DNA of 64,000 nucleotides, taken from Nitrospira sp. Lineage in GTDB: Bacteria > Nitrospirota > Nitrospiria > Nitrospirales > Nitrospiraceae. The stretch covers positions 744,001-808,000 of the forward strand of contig JARFXO010000001.1 of assembly GCA_029194665.1 (NCBI GenBank), read 5' to 3'. Below the pieces are notes generated by a model. It was not told the DNA's origin. It did not search any database and was given only the letters and a program-made list of their open reading frames with translations. The position numbers and the translations under genes were made by a program. Below are positions 1-8,472 of this stretch, piece by piece (positions within the stretch are counted from its first letter, which is position 1; the number at the start of each line of letters is the position of its first letter).

Positions 1-790
1 CCTTGGCCTGGGCGAGTTCCTGGTCTTTCCCCGCCGTCTGTTGTTCAGCCTCGGTGACGCGACGTTTGGCCTGGGCGAGTTCCTGGTCTTTCCCCGCCAG
101 CTGTTGTTCAACTTCAGCTACACGCCGCTTGCTCTGGTCCAGCTCTCGTTCTTTCCCCACCGTCTGCTGTTCAGCTTCGGTGGCCCGGCGTTTGGCCTGG
201 GCCGGTTCCTGGTCTTTTCCCGCTGTCTGTTGTTCCGCCTCGGCGGCGCGACGTTTGGTCTGGGCGAGTTCCTGGTCTTTCCCCGCCAGCTGTTGTTCCG
301 CCTCGGTGACGCGACGTTTGGCCTGGGCGAGTTCCTGGTCTTTCCCCGTCGTCTGTTGCTCAGCTTCGGTGATGCGGCGTTTGGCCTGGGCGAGTTCCTG
401 GTCTTTCCCCGTCGTCTGTTGCTCAGCTTCGGTGATGCGGCGTTTGGTCTGGGCGAGTTCCTGGTCTTTCCCCGCCAGCTGTTGTTCAACTTCAGCTATA
501 CGCCGCTTGCTCTGGTCCAGCTCTCGTTCTTTCCTCGCCGTCTGTTGTTCCGCCTCGGTGGCGCGACGTTTGGCCTGGGCGAGTTCCTGGTCTTTCCCCG
601 TCGTCTGTTGCTCAGCTTCGGTGATGCGACGTTTGGTCTGGGCGAGTTCCTGGTCTTTCCCCGCCAGCTGTTGTTCAACTTCAGCTACACGCCGCTTGCT
701 CTGGTCCAGCTCTCGTTCTTTCCTCGCCGTCTGTTGTTCAGCTTCGGCGACGCGACGTTTGGCCTGATTCAATTCGTGCCCTTTCCCGGC
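1..790. repeat. 63-bp tandem repeat array, about 13 units
   Basis: Units recur every 63 bp (starts near 15, 78, 141, 204, and so on to about 771) and keep the minus-strand coding frame. Two unit types alternate: the common one (core TTCCTGGTCTTTCCCCG on the plus strand) and a variant with CTCTCGTTCTTTCC near 141, 519 and 708. This suggests higher-order duplication of multi-unit blocks. The last unit near 771 is degenerate. The array continues to the window edge. Confidence 0.9.
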
Positions 791-1195
791 CGCCATGTGT
801 TGTTCGATTTCAGAGATACGGTGCTTGGCTTGGTTGAGCTCCTCGGTTTGTGCTGCAAGATCTTCGCGAAACTTCTTGGAGTTCTCGTGGGCGCTGGATC
901 TCAGGGCCGCGATCTCATTTTCCTTGGCATGGAGCTGGAGAATGAGCTCACCGATCCGTCGCTTTGCATTCTCCAGATTGCCGGCAGCAAGTTGCTGCTC
1001 AAGCTCATCGATTCTTTGGTAGGCCTGCTGGAGTTGGTTCCTCACCACGCGCAATTCTTCTTGTGACGACCGGCCTTCTGAATCCGAGTTCAGAGCGATC
1101 GACTGAATCGACTGAACAGTCGCGATCGAAACCGGCACGGTTTCGCATAACATGACGATGAATACGAGAGCGAAGGCGGATACCTTGATGATCAT
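1..1195 (-). CDS. Exported coiled-coil repeat protein, 3' end beyond window
   Basis: The frame is open from an ATG at 1195 to the left edge, so the C-terminus is missing (398 codons seen). The N-terminus (MIIKVSAFALVFIVMLC) resembles a signal peptide or membrane anchor. After a non-repetitive helical stretch rich in Glu, Gln, Lys and Leu, the rest consists of 21-residue units of the type GKDQELAQAKRRVTEAEQQ, encoded by 63-bp tandem repeats. The heptad-like spacing and charge pattern indicate a long coiled coil. The antisense frames are also open because of the repeat, but they encode low-complexity Trp/Ser/Phe- or Leu/Phe-rich strings and are shadows. No function is recognised; an envelope or structural role is inferred from the signal and coiled coil. 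Confidence 0.75.
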   Translation of the reverse strand, partial: MIIKVSAFALVFIVMLCETVPVSIATVQSIQSIALNSDSEGRSSQEELRVVRNQLQQAYQRIDELEQQLAAGNLENAKRRIGELILQLHAKENEIAALRSSAHENSKKFREDLAAQTEELNQAKHRISEIEQHMAAGKGHELNQAKRRVAEAEQQTARKERELDQSKRRVAEVEQQLAGKDQELAQTKRRITEAEQQTTGKDQELAQAKRRATEAEQQTARKERELDQSKRRIAEVEQQLAGKDQELAQTKRRITEAEQQTTGKDQELAQAKRRITEAEQQTTGKDQELAQAKRRVTEAEQQLAGKDQELAQTKRRAAEAEQQTAGKDQEPAQAKRRATEAEQQTVGKERELDQSKRRVAEVEQQLAGKDQELAQAKRRVTEAEQQTAGKDQELAQAK

Positions 1196-1517
1196 GTCTC
1201 ACTCACAAGTAAGGTGCGGTGGCCATTCGATAAATTCCCCCACGCCATCGGACTTCAATAGGCCTGTGTGTATTTGAAATCCGTCAATGAAGCACAGGCG
1301 GAAACACCTGAGTTGAACCCTAACCCGATGTCGGCGCTTTCCCCTCTTCATGAATGGAAAAAGACAAGGAGAAGAGGATCCTATCGTCTTCCTGATTCAC
1401 TTTGCAACGGGGCAGTGAAGCTGTTCGCTCTTATACCGATCGTTGTCTGCGTGTGCCGCATGGCGGCGGCGAGATCCAGCACAGCGGCGAACCGAACGAG
1501 ATGAGTCGCTGCCCGCG
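1196..1517. other. Intergenic, no gene recognised
   Basis: It lies upstream of the coiled-coil gene and downstream of the small lipoprotein gene. Short open frames on the plus strand have no recognisable composition or start signals. It probably contains the promoter of the coiled-coil gene, but no clear hexamers were identified. Confidence 0.4.
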
Positions 1518-1847
1518 TTACTCGAAGGGATAGAGCGGATCTTTGCTCAAGGGCCGTTTCTCTCGTTCGATGAAACTTGCCGAACAATGATAGCCTTCAT
1601 GATTCAAGAATGGGAAAATAAACATCAAGATATTCGCTTCTACCTGTAAGTCGTCGGGCACCAATCGCACGTTTTTCTCGCGCGCAGCCAGTTTCAGATT
1701 GAGCAGACAGCCCTCTTCCGAGTATCCACTTGCGGTAATCCTTCGAGAAGCGTCGGGTCCTCCTCCGGGAGGCTTATCAACGTGAGAAGTGCAGGCGACG
1801 AGAAACAGGGGAACGACGACGGTAAGCACTACGAAAAAGCGTTTCAC
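1518..1847 (-). CDS. Small lipoprotein, unknown function
   Basis: 109 residues. The start is placed at GTG 1847 because a GAGGTGG ribosome-binding site lies just upstream; the longer frame from 1925 lacks one. The N-terminus is basic then hydrophobic and ends in a lipobox (LVAC) followed by Thr-Ser, so the mature protein should be lipid-anchored. The remainder is short and ends with a basic, proline-containing tail. No family is recognised. Convergent or overlapping genes are absent. Confidence 0.6.
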   Translation of the reverse strand: MKRFFVVLTVVVPLFLVACTSHVDKPPGGGPDASRRITASGYSEEGCLLNLKLAAREKNVRLVPDDLQVEANILMFIFPFLNHEGYHCSASFIEREKRPLSKDPLYPFE

Positions 1848-2200
1848 GACCACCTCGAGAAATCTGTAGGTGCCGATCGGATTACAGATTTCAAGGAACG
1901 AGACGCGTGCGATTTGATGAAGCACCTCATCGTGGTTGAACGGTCTGCGTTCAAAGGTGATTGAATTCGCCGGATTGTCGAGGAAAGGCGAGAAGGGTGT
2001 GAAGAAACAGACGGAGAGCTCTGAATTTCAAGATCATCGTCACTCCGTTGCATGGACCTTGGGACGCGGGAAACAACGTTCAAATACTGGTCCCCATCTT
2101 CTGTGGATAACCTTGTGAGCAAGTCTGTTTCTTGACCAAATCATGCGCAAGGGACGTGTCGATTCATCAAACTGCCTATTTTTTAGGCGTCCGCACTATG

Positions 2201-2370
2201 TCAGAAGCGCCCCCAGTAATAGTGGTTCGTATCGTTCTCCCAGACATTTTCATGCATTCCCTGCACGGTGCGCCCGACGTCCACAAACGAGTCGTTGGTC
2301 GAACAACCAGGTGCATGGCTATCCACAACTACGAGAACTTTCTGTGGATCGCAGCCCAGGAGATACGTCT
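2201..2370 (-). pseudogene. C-terminal gene remnant, unknown
   Basis: After a TAG at about 2371 the minus frame reads a protein-like stretch containing KVLVVVDSHAPGCSTND and ending TNHYYWGRF before TGA at 2201-2203. There is no credible start codon or ribosome site, and the upstream frame is closed. It may be the end of a decayed gene. The alternative is chance coding. The surrounding 1848-2460 holds nothing else recognisable. Confidence 0.3.
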
Positions 2371-2460
2371 AGAGCGTTGTTTCTAATCTGTCAAGAGCCG
2401 GTCGGAAAGGAAAGCAGCCCCGCCGGTGAAGCAGGTAGGGCCGAAGGACTGCGGGCGGCG

Positions 2461-2637
2461 CTACTGTTTTCGGTAAACATTGATCCCGACCTTCTCTTGG
2501 CGATTCGGAATGGTGACGTTCCCTTCCGTCGAAGCAATGATGATGGTCTTGCCCGTCGAAGAAGGACCGAACTCCTTTGAGAGGTCCACTCTGATCGTCA
2601 ATACAGATCCTTCGACGCTCATCTCAATGTTTTTCAT
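2461..2637 (-). CDS. Small conserved-looking 58-aa protein
   Basis: This short frame starts at ATG 2637 with an AAAGGA ribosome site about 7 bases upstream and ends at TAG 2461. The protein begins MKNIEMSVEG, has alternating hydrophobic strands and a central GPSSTGKTIIIASTEGN segment, and ends in NVYRKQ. Codon use and composition are protein-like, and the antisense frame is clearly the shadow. I have the impression of similar tiny proteins in many bacteria but cannot name a family. The GKT is not a full Walker A motif. Cytosolic location is inferred from the lack of a signal. Confidence 0.65.
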   Translation of the reverse strand: MKNIEMSVEGSVLTIRVDLSKEFGPSSTGKTIIIASTEGNVTIPNRQEKVGINVYRKQ

Positions 2638-2804
2638 GATTGCGTCCTTTCAGCTGCACACATGGTGATTACTTTGGCTCTCAACGACGATCCAATCTCT
2701 GATCACGAAATTGGCCGAAGGGTTCTGCCAATACCGAGCCCCTGGACGAGGTTCATGATCCAGCGCCATTTGAGAAGGGACATCTCTCTCATAGCATCAG
2801 GGAG

Positions 2805-3266
2805 TCAGCGAGCGAAGGTTGTGCCGGCGAGTTTCTTTGTAATGCCAGGTAAATGGTTTTGGGCATCGCCACCTTGAAAGCTGAAGGTCAGCAAAAAACC
2901 AGAACATTGCGTGTATCCGGTGCCGCCGGGGCCTTTGCCGTTTCGAAAATCACCGACGACCATGTCACCTCCCGTACAAATCGGGAAGGCCGTTCTCTTG
3001 AACGCGGGGTTCTGCAAGTACAGGGCCATCATCTGTTTGATCTCCGCCGCTGTTTCGGTTTGTTTGTCGATGTGCACATACACCGACAGCGCTTGACCGT
3101 TAGGCCATTGCCAGGCGCAGCCATCACCCGTACCCATCCTGGACTGGACGGCTGATAACGCAGGAGATACGAGCATACTGCAGACCTGTGTTGCCATGGG
3201 ATTCTGAGCGTGCACGGGTGATGCCCAGAACAATCCACAGATGGCGATGAAATTCCTCAGTTTCAA
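2805..3266 (-). CDS. Exported hypothetical protein
   Basis: 153 residues starting at a TTG codon. The N-terminus MKLRNFIAICGLFWASPVHA is a signal peptide with an AxA-like cleavage site. The mature part has four to five cysteines (contexts TQVCSML, DGCAWQW, PICTGG, TQCSGF) that could form disulphides, and a Gly-rich GKGPGGTG segment. A periplasmic or secreted location follows from this. No family is recognised. Confidence 0.65.
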   Translation of the reverse strand: MKLRNFIAICGLFWASPVHAQNPMATQVCSMLVSPALSAVQSRMGTGDGCAWQWPNGQALSVYVHIDKQTETAAEIKQMMALYLQNPAFKRTAFPICTGGDMVVGDFRNGKGPGGTGYTQCSGFLLTFSFQGGDAQNHLPGITKKLAGTTFAR

Positions 3267-3540
3267 GTTACGTATCTCAAGTTACGCTTTCTTGGAACAA
3301 CACACCCGCTGCAACGAGGGCCGTGTCGTACCGGCGACCCTTCAAGTTGGCGAAAGGTGGATTGTAGTCGCACCGCTGTGTCTATTCAATGGCCTGTCCC
3401 AAGACGCAGCCGGTGACTTGGAGGATTGAAAAGGAGAGCCAAGAGCACAAGACCTTGGGTCGCATTGGATGCCGAAAGTCATCATAGCTGCACACTCGCC
3501 TACAACTGGAGCTGTCGGCAGTGAGGGTCATGTCGGTCGT

Positions 3541-4251
3541 CTACTGGTGCGGAATCAGCGTGACGGTTTCGGTTCGACGTTCGTTGTTGCGTATGTCGGT
3601 TACGCGTAGGATGACCTCATGCGGCCGTGGTCCCCAGCTTTCAAACGTGACATGGACAGCCGAATTGCGCTCCGTACGGGGCACGACTAAACTTTTCCCA
3701 GATTCAATATCGTAACCCTTCACCAGACGATAGCCGCTCGCCGGCAAGTAGTCATATGCAAGCGTTCGGCCATCGGCTGTCCAATGGAAGGCCACCACGT
3801 CTCCCTCCGTCACGACGTCGATTTCTCGTACCATCATGGTCGCAAGATCCAGAAGGCCGATCAGGTTGTGATGTCCCGCAGCAGAGAAGGCTGCGTATCG
3901 TCCGTCCGGTGACACACGAACGAGCTCGAACCGCTGCAGGCGGTAAGACAGACCAGGCGCGACCGTGGATTCGGTCGGCAAACGTTGAAGCAGAATTTGA
4001 GAGGGAGTTGTCCGATCAGCGTGAATCACCAGAATGGCTTGTCGGTCGGGCGTCAATTGCACAGAGGGGTAAGCCGATACAGGCTTGGCACCGCAGGCTA
4101 GTACGAAGCTGCCTACGAGAAGAAGACCTAGGACGGAACGGGTGCGACGATCGATACGGGCTACCGTATAGATCTCAGAGTCCAGGAATCGGCCGATCGG
4201 TTGCTCCTGCCCAGAAGTAATTATCATCGGAGTCCTTATACCAATGGGCAT
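3541..4251 (-). CDS. Lipoprotein with WD40/TolB-like propeller segments
   Basis: A lipobox (FVLAC, Cys near residue 53 of the longest frame) follows a hydrophobic stretch. The mature part contains repeats like VRVSPDGRYAAFSAAG and FHWTADGRTLAYDY, typical of TolB/WD40 blades. The longest frame starts at 4251 and overlaps the amidase gene by about 77 bp; the ATG at 4227 or a later non-ATG start is possible, because a normal lipoprotein signal would begin near residue 34. An outer-membrane or periplasmic anchored binding protein is likely. It lies directly downstream of the amidase in the same direction. Confidence 0.65.
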   Translation of the reverse strand: MPIGIRTPMIITSGQEQPIGRFLDSEIYTVARIDRRTRSVLGLLLVGSFVLACGAKPVSAYPSVQLTPDRQAILVIHADRTTPSQILLQRLPTESTVAPGLSYRLQRFELVRVSPDGRYAAFSAAGHHNLIGLLDLATMMVREIDVVTEGDVVAFHWTADGRTLAYDYLPASGYRLVKGYDIESGKSLVVPRTERNSAVHVTFESWGPRPHEVILRVTDIRNNERRTETVTLIPHQ

Positions 4252-4915
4252 TGCCGTTGACGGTCATTCCGTTGCTCGTCCAACCTTGATACTTGAGTGT
4301 GCGTCCCTTTTTGATCGTTCGGACCGCCGCCGTTTCGGTGGTGGGAGCCAGTTCGCGAATGTTCAGGTCGGCGCGTGCCTTCACAATGCCCGGTTTCTTG
4401 ATGAAATTGAACGTGCGCGGATCACGTTGGAACTCATTGGCCATGTCGACGAGCTTGTCGAGATCGACGTCGAATCCTGGACATGTCTTATCCGAGCGGA
4501 TTTCTCGATGGCCGATGATGTGATCGCGGTCGCAGGGGATAGCCCACCGTCGGGAAATCTCATCAATCAACCGCGCGCTGGCGTCATACAACGCATCGGA
4601 CCAGAGTGTATCGACCCGTCCTTCATGTTCAATGCCGATCGTATACAAATTCGGATTGAGTTCGGGTTTCAACAGGCGCCAAGTCGGAGCGACGATTCGA
4701 CCGGCATGCCAAGCCTGATCACTTTCGCCTACGTACTGATGAACCTGTCCCTCCTTCCCGATCCCATAGTGGGCGGAGACTCCTGACTCCTCATTTGAAA
4801 ACCAGGCGTCGGTGCCCCTGAGCGTGCCTTCCATGATATGGATCACGATCGCTTCGGGTCTGAAGCCCTCTCGTCCCTTGTCTCTATTCGGACTCCCGAT
4901 CCACTGAATAGGCAT
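4175..4915 (-). CDS. N-acetylmuramoyl-L-alanine amidase (Amidase_2) with SH3-like tail
   Basis: 246 residues. Residues about 20-150 form an Amidase_2/PGRP domain: IVIHIMEGT (zinc His), SAHYGIGKEGQVHQYV, IGIEHEG (catalytic Glu region) and HIIGHREIRSDKTCPG (zinc His plus the Lys/Cys region). The family is zinc-dependent and cleaves the bond between MurNAc and the L-Ala of the stem peptide. Residues about 175-240 (LNIRELAPT, TLKYQGWTSNG) resemble a bacterial SH3 domain for wall binding. No signal peptide is visible, so export is unclear; it may act in lysis-like or recycling contexts. It lies in a minus-strand run with hypothetical genes. Confidence 0.85.
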   Translation of the reverse strand: MPIQWIGSPNRDKGREGFRPEAIVIHIMEGTLRGTDAWFSNEESGVSAHYGIGKEGQVHQYVGESDQAWHAGRIVAPTWRLLKPELNPNLYTIGIEHEGRVDTLWSDALYDASARLIDEISRRWAIPCDRDHIIGHREIRSDKTCPGFDVDLDKLVDMANEFQRDPRTFNFIKKPGIVKARADLNIRELAPTTETAAVRTIKKGRTLKYQGWTSNGMTVNGNAHWYKDSDDNYFWAGATDRPIPGL

Positions 4916-5088
4916 CCTACCCCCGGATGTGTTCCTGATTATGCAGACCCTATGAAACAGGCGAGGCTAGTTCCCCTTCCAAACTCGGCTCGAAACTCAT
5001 TCTCACGAGAGCGCCATAACCCCATGCCCCAGTGTGCGAAAAGTTTCCCTAGTCACTTCGCAATGAGACCAGGTTGAGTAACTTATCG

Positions 5089-5481
5089 TCAGGACACGAT
5101 AAACTGCGCGGTCCCCCTCAGATAAACTGCGGAATAAAGTTGTTGCGGTCCTGGTGGTGGTCCTGCAATCGTCGTGGGGGCCGTTGAGGTAATTCCGAGC
5201 ACCTTAATCCGAGTTCCGCTCGATTGAGTCATCACCGTTACAATGGGTACAATCAAAGAGAAGGTGACAGTGCGTAAGTCCGGGATGGTCTCGAGCGTGA
5301 CAGTGACGATTTCTCCAATGGCACTGTTCTCGATAAGAATTTCTTCGCCCCTGAAGGAACGGCTGAGCGTGTTATCGCGATAACTGAAAATGGGGCCTCC
5401 TAAAATACTTGTGGTTGAATAGGTTACCTGAATCGTCCCGCTGCTGAGCTCGAATAGGTTGGCGCGTGTAAATCCTTCCAT
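5089..5481 (-). CDS. Conserved hypothetical beta-rich protein
   Basis: 130 residues from ATG 5481, chosen because GGAGGG lies about 8 bases upstream; an ATG at 5496 has no such site. The sequence alternates short strands (GTIQVTYSTTS, VTVTLETIPDL, VTFSLIVPIV) and ends in LRGTAQFIVS, so an all-beta fold is likely. There is no signal, metal motif or catalytic signature. It lies between the DUF2278 gene and the amidase on the same strand, about 110 bp from the former, and may share its transcript. Confidence 0.6.
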   Translation of the reverse strand: MEGFTRANLFELSSGTIQVTYSTTSILGGPIFSYRDNTLSRSFRGEEILIENSAIGEIVTVTLETIPDLRTVTFSLIVPIVTVMTQSSGTRIKVLGITSTAPTTIAGPPPGPQQLYSAVYLRGTAQFIVS

Positions 5482-5607
5482 GATGATACCCTCCATAACA
5501 ATAAGGTATTGGTAGTTGTTTTCGCGGCCATTCGTGGCATGGCCCGCTGTTGAGAGTAATTTGCATCAGCAATTCGTCGCGACACGGCCTGTGTCTGTCG
5601 CAATCTC

Positions 5608-6630
5608 CTAGAATACGATCGTCCATCCTTCTTTTTGTGCCTGCTGGGCGGTATACGAGACGCCGTCCACTTTCAAGCCCTTGTTGTTCAGCAGAGTAAT
5701 GATCCCGCCCTTGTTTCCCAATTGAACGTCCTGGGGCAGTGTAACAACAAGCGTGGCACCGGGACCTATGACTCCGGAGAGACTGTGACTCTTTTTGAGC
5801 CGATCGGCGATCTTCCATCCCCTCAGGTCGATCGATTCCGGTGATGTGTTGAGCAACGTGACCGTTTCCTGTTCCGGCGCAGGACCGACAGGATTCACCA
5901 TCGCGCCGACGATTCTGACGAGATGATCAGGTTCTGTAGGACCGGGCTGCGGTCCCGGTCCGGGGTTCGACACGTCGGGACTGGTATGACCGGTGCGATC
6001 ATCGGTATGCCAGGCTTGAGACTGAAAGGCCAGGAAGACCGCCACCCATTGATGAGAACTAGGAAATGCAAACATCAAGGCTCCATCCTGCCACACTCCA
6101 TCATCACCGGTATGGGGTGGAACATTCCCCTGATTCATGTGGATGTCGTGAATACCATTGCCCGGGGTGAAGCGGAACACTTTGTCGGGTACCTGTTCCT
6201 CCGGGCCCCACCGTTGGCCGAAGGCGTAGATCTGCGCATCCGGTTCCTGGATCGCTCGGGCGACATAGTGCTCGATCTGGTCGCTCAAATCGTTATTTGG
6301 ACCGGGCACATTTGGAGGGAGGAGTCTCATGTCCAGGCGATTGAACAGATTGCCACGAATAAAATCGAGCGCCGGGCCTCCAGGCTGACTCTGCAACGAT
6401 GTGAATCCGACGGGCAATCCCGGTAGAGAGGCTGTAATTGAGTGTTGGAAATTGTCGTCGAGCAAAAACAGCAACTCTGACGGGCTGAGCTGGGATTTCA
6501 CATTCACCGCAATTCGGTACTGGACTGCCCCCGCTTGGATATGAACCTGGTAATGTGGAGACTTGGGCTCGGTTTCTCGCTTGGCGCCAATGGCTTTGCC
6601 TTTGAGCACCCCATATTTTTTTAAGGGCAT
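5608..6630 (-). CDS. DUF2278 family protein with C-terminal lamin-tail domain
   Basis: 340 residues; the start at 6630 has a GGAGGTG site just upstream. The N-terminal part (MPLKKYGVLKGKAIGAKRE, later HYQVHIQA and DDGVWQDGALMFAFP) matches the YukJ/DUF2278 pattern. A Pro/Gly linker near residues 225-235 leads to a lamin-tail (LTD) domain of about 100 residues: VRIVGAMVNPVGPAPEQETV, LRGWKIAD and GGIITLLNNKGLKVDGVSY. LTD domains are immunoglobulin-like and common in secreted or nuclease-linked bacterial proteins. The biochemical role is unknown. Confidence 0.8.
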   Translation of the reverse strand: MPLKKYGVLKGKAIGAKRETEPKSPHYQVHIQAGAVQYRIAVNVKSQLSPSELLFLLDDNFQHSITASLPGLPVGFTSLQSQPGGPALDFIRGNLFNRLDMRLLPPNVPGPNNDLSDQIEHYVARAIQEPDAQIYAFGQRWGPEEQVPDKVFRFTPGNGIHDIHMNQGNVPPHTGDDGVWQDGALMFAFPSSHQWVAVFLAFQSQAWHTDDRTGHTSPDVSNPGPGPQPGPTEPDHLVRIVGAMVNPVGPAPEQETVTLLNTSPESIDLRGWKIADRLKKSHSLSGVIGPGATLVVTLPQDVQLGNKGGIITLLNNKGLKVDGVSYTAQQAQKEGWTIVF

Positions 6631-6795
6631 CCGTCACCTCCGTTGTCGTGTCGTCCTACAATTCAATGATCAAGTGTGAAATTGACAGGGCCCGCTCAGG
6701 TTGTATCGCGATCGGCATGCAATGACCGGACCTTCATGGATAGGCCTGTCGCTTCAGTGGATTGAAGAAGTTCCGCGCGGTCTGTTTACCTGGGA

Positions 6796-6836
6796 CTGTA
6801 TCCATACCGATACGGATAGAATCTTATTCGATACAG
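6796..6836. repeat. ~41-bp CTGTATC dyad element, copy 1
   Basis: It begins CTGTATCCAT and ends CGATACAG, so the termini are inverted repeats, with further GATAC/GGATA motifs inside. It is intergenic, between the DUF2278 gene and the decayed nucleotidyltransferase module. Four other elements of 41-42 bp with the same ends occur at 9479, 10383, 14692 and 23268. Confidence 0.6.
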
Positions 6837-6894
6837 TGACAGAGGGTAGGAGTGAGCAGTTTGATACTGGAAGAGCGACAATTCCCTTTACTTT

Positions 6895-7167
6895 TCCAAG
6901 AAAGATGAACTCCACGTGAGCCAATGCCAATAGCGGGATGAGCGGTTCAAGGTCGGTCCTTCTCGGTCGAGCGAGCTGCTCGTTTCAGCGCGGAGGCAAA
7001 CTGCTGAAGCTTGTGGACCTGACGGAATCGTGTTCGATAGATAACTGTAAGTTTTCCTGCAGCAGCCTTCGAGTGACATCGCGTTTGTAGCGTTCGATGA
7101 CAGGGTCCGGAGGCAGCGTCGTCGGGTGATCGTCGACCATGAAACGGGGTGGATCAGTTGACTTCAT
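6895..7167 (-). pseudogene. Decayed copy of nucleotidyltransferase/partner module
   Basis: The minus strand reads LPPDPVIERYKRDV and then LLQENLQLS, then a frameshift, then RFRQVHKLQQFASALKRAAR. This parallels the intact partner protein at 12014-12235. It continues, after a stop, into LIPLLALAHVEFIFLG, which parallels the N-terminus of the intact nucleotidyltransferase (LVRLLARAQVEFILVG). Both genes of the module are therefore present but broken, and the nucleotidyltransferase is lost after about 25 residues. Confidence 0.75.
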
Positions 7168-7169
7168 CC

Positions 7170-7480
7170 ATGTGCCGGCTCCACTACCTGGTCAATCCTC
7201 GGAATACCACATGCAGGTCTATGAAGTGCAGGACGGTCAAACGGGCATCGCTGGGGCACTCCGACCACGATGGTCTCTCAAAAATCAGCTGAAAGACTGG
7301 CATGCACAGGACAAGATGTGACTTCACTTGCATGATCCAGAATCGTGGAGTAAGAAAACCGCAATGACTCCTGAAACTGCCCTGTGAACGGCGAGCGCGA
7401 AAAGATGACGGTGGATCGTCAGGCAGGCCTCGCCTTGCCTCACGAAATGTTTGATCGCAAGGCACGACCCCAATCCTCAC
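7170..7480. repeat. Dispersed noncoding repeat shared with 11300-11470 and 12243-12430
   Basis: 7180-7330 is clearly related to 12250-12420, with shared pieces TGGTCAAT, GGAATACC and ACAAGATGTGAC. 7330-7480 is related to 11300-11460, with shared pieces AATCGTGGAG, GCGCGAAAAGATGA and GGCAGGCCTCGCC. No coding frame is supported. An ACAAGATGTGAC-type box also occurs near 17800 and a relative near 17544, beside a REP-transposase fragment, so a REP-element origin is possible. Confidence 0.55.
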
Positions 7481-7482
7481 TG

Positions 7483-7755
7483 TCGATAATCCGCAAGTAC
7501 GTGCCGTCGATGGAGATACGATTTGTGTTGGAGGCGAGCGCATCAGGCTTCGTGGGATCGACACGCCCGAACTGAGTGAAATTCGACGGTCTAGCAGTTA
7601 AGCGCTAACTGGAGGAGTTGCTGCACAACGGCCCGATTCGCATCGGGCCGTATGGCCGGGATGCCTACAATCGGCTCCTGGCCAAGGTGTTCGCGAACGA
7701 GCAAGATGGGGAGGAGACGTTGATCCAAGAAGCATACGAAAAGCCGCGATCATAG
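7483..7755 (+). pseudogene. Thermonuclease (SNase) gene remnant
   Basis: The plus strand reads VRAVDGDTICVGGERIRLRG then IDTPELSE, as in the intact thermonuclease at 22267-22863. After that come a frame disruption and stop near 7600, then IRIGPYGRDAYNRLLAKVF and ETLIQEAYEKPRS before TAG 7753-7755. The signal peptide and the first half of the gene are absent. The DNA after the stop is also shared with other copies. Confidence 0.8.
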
Positions 7756-8472
7756 AAACTCTGATCCCGCCTCGTTGAAACACCAGTGCAAGCGATCCAT
7801 CGTGAGCCCAAGGTTGGCAGAAAAGGTACCGACCTTTTAATAAGGATGACGCCCTACGAGAAAGTCGCCGCCATGATCGATCGTCGCTAGGATGGAATCG
7901 CTGCCTACGGCGAGCCCGAGAACAAGGTCTCGCTCGCTTTGGTCGAGGGACTCAACAATACAAACCGCCTCATCCAACGTCGAGCATACGGACTGCGCGA
8001 CGAAGAATATCTGCGCTCGAAGGTACTTAGATGCATGCTTCTCGCGCTCCAAAAACCTTGAAAGCTACCCACTCGATTTCCTGATGAGCCAGAATAATTT
8101 AGCGATGCTGTACGAGCATCCCTCCATGATGTTTGATGGCCAATATGCCCTCTCAGTGCACAACGTGTCGTAGTACCATTCTCATCACCAGCTGATACAC
8201 AATCCGTTCTAATTGGATCGCCCCTTCTCTTGGCTCTGTCTACGTCGACCTCACAATGTGCCCGGCGAAGTACATCTTCTATGCACGCGCATTCAATGGT
8301 GGTGCATGAAACCATGGTGATTGTTATGGCGGCCAAGGCCCAACCCCAGCTCCCCGCCTTAATTAAGGAACATTGTCTTGTTCGCGGATGCAGCATAACG
8401 CGTATCGTGTTTCGCTGCGCTTCAGTCGCGCTGAATCCGATAGATCGCATACGTGATTTAGGTCTGCCGCAG
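7756..8472. other. Decayed stretch, no intact gene
   Basis: The minus strand has pieces that look protein-like, for example LAIKHHGGMLVQHR and LAHQEIEWVAFKVFGAREA, separated by stops and frameshifts. A longer minus frame (7905-8498) has a short hydrophobic run ending in MVSC but otherwise poor composition. I read this as remnants of one or more lost genes; no family is recognised. Confidence 0.35.

Noticed and set aside
1..790. Possible CRISPR array
   Set aside because: The repeats are contiguous and protein-coding; there are no unique spacers between them.
3..1066. Long plus-strand frames through the 63-bp repeat array
   Set aside because: They are antisense to the coiled-coil gene and stay open only because the repeat length is a multiple of three; composition is unnatural (Trp/Ser/Phe or Leu/Phe strings).
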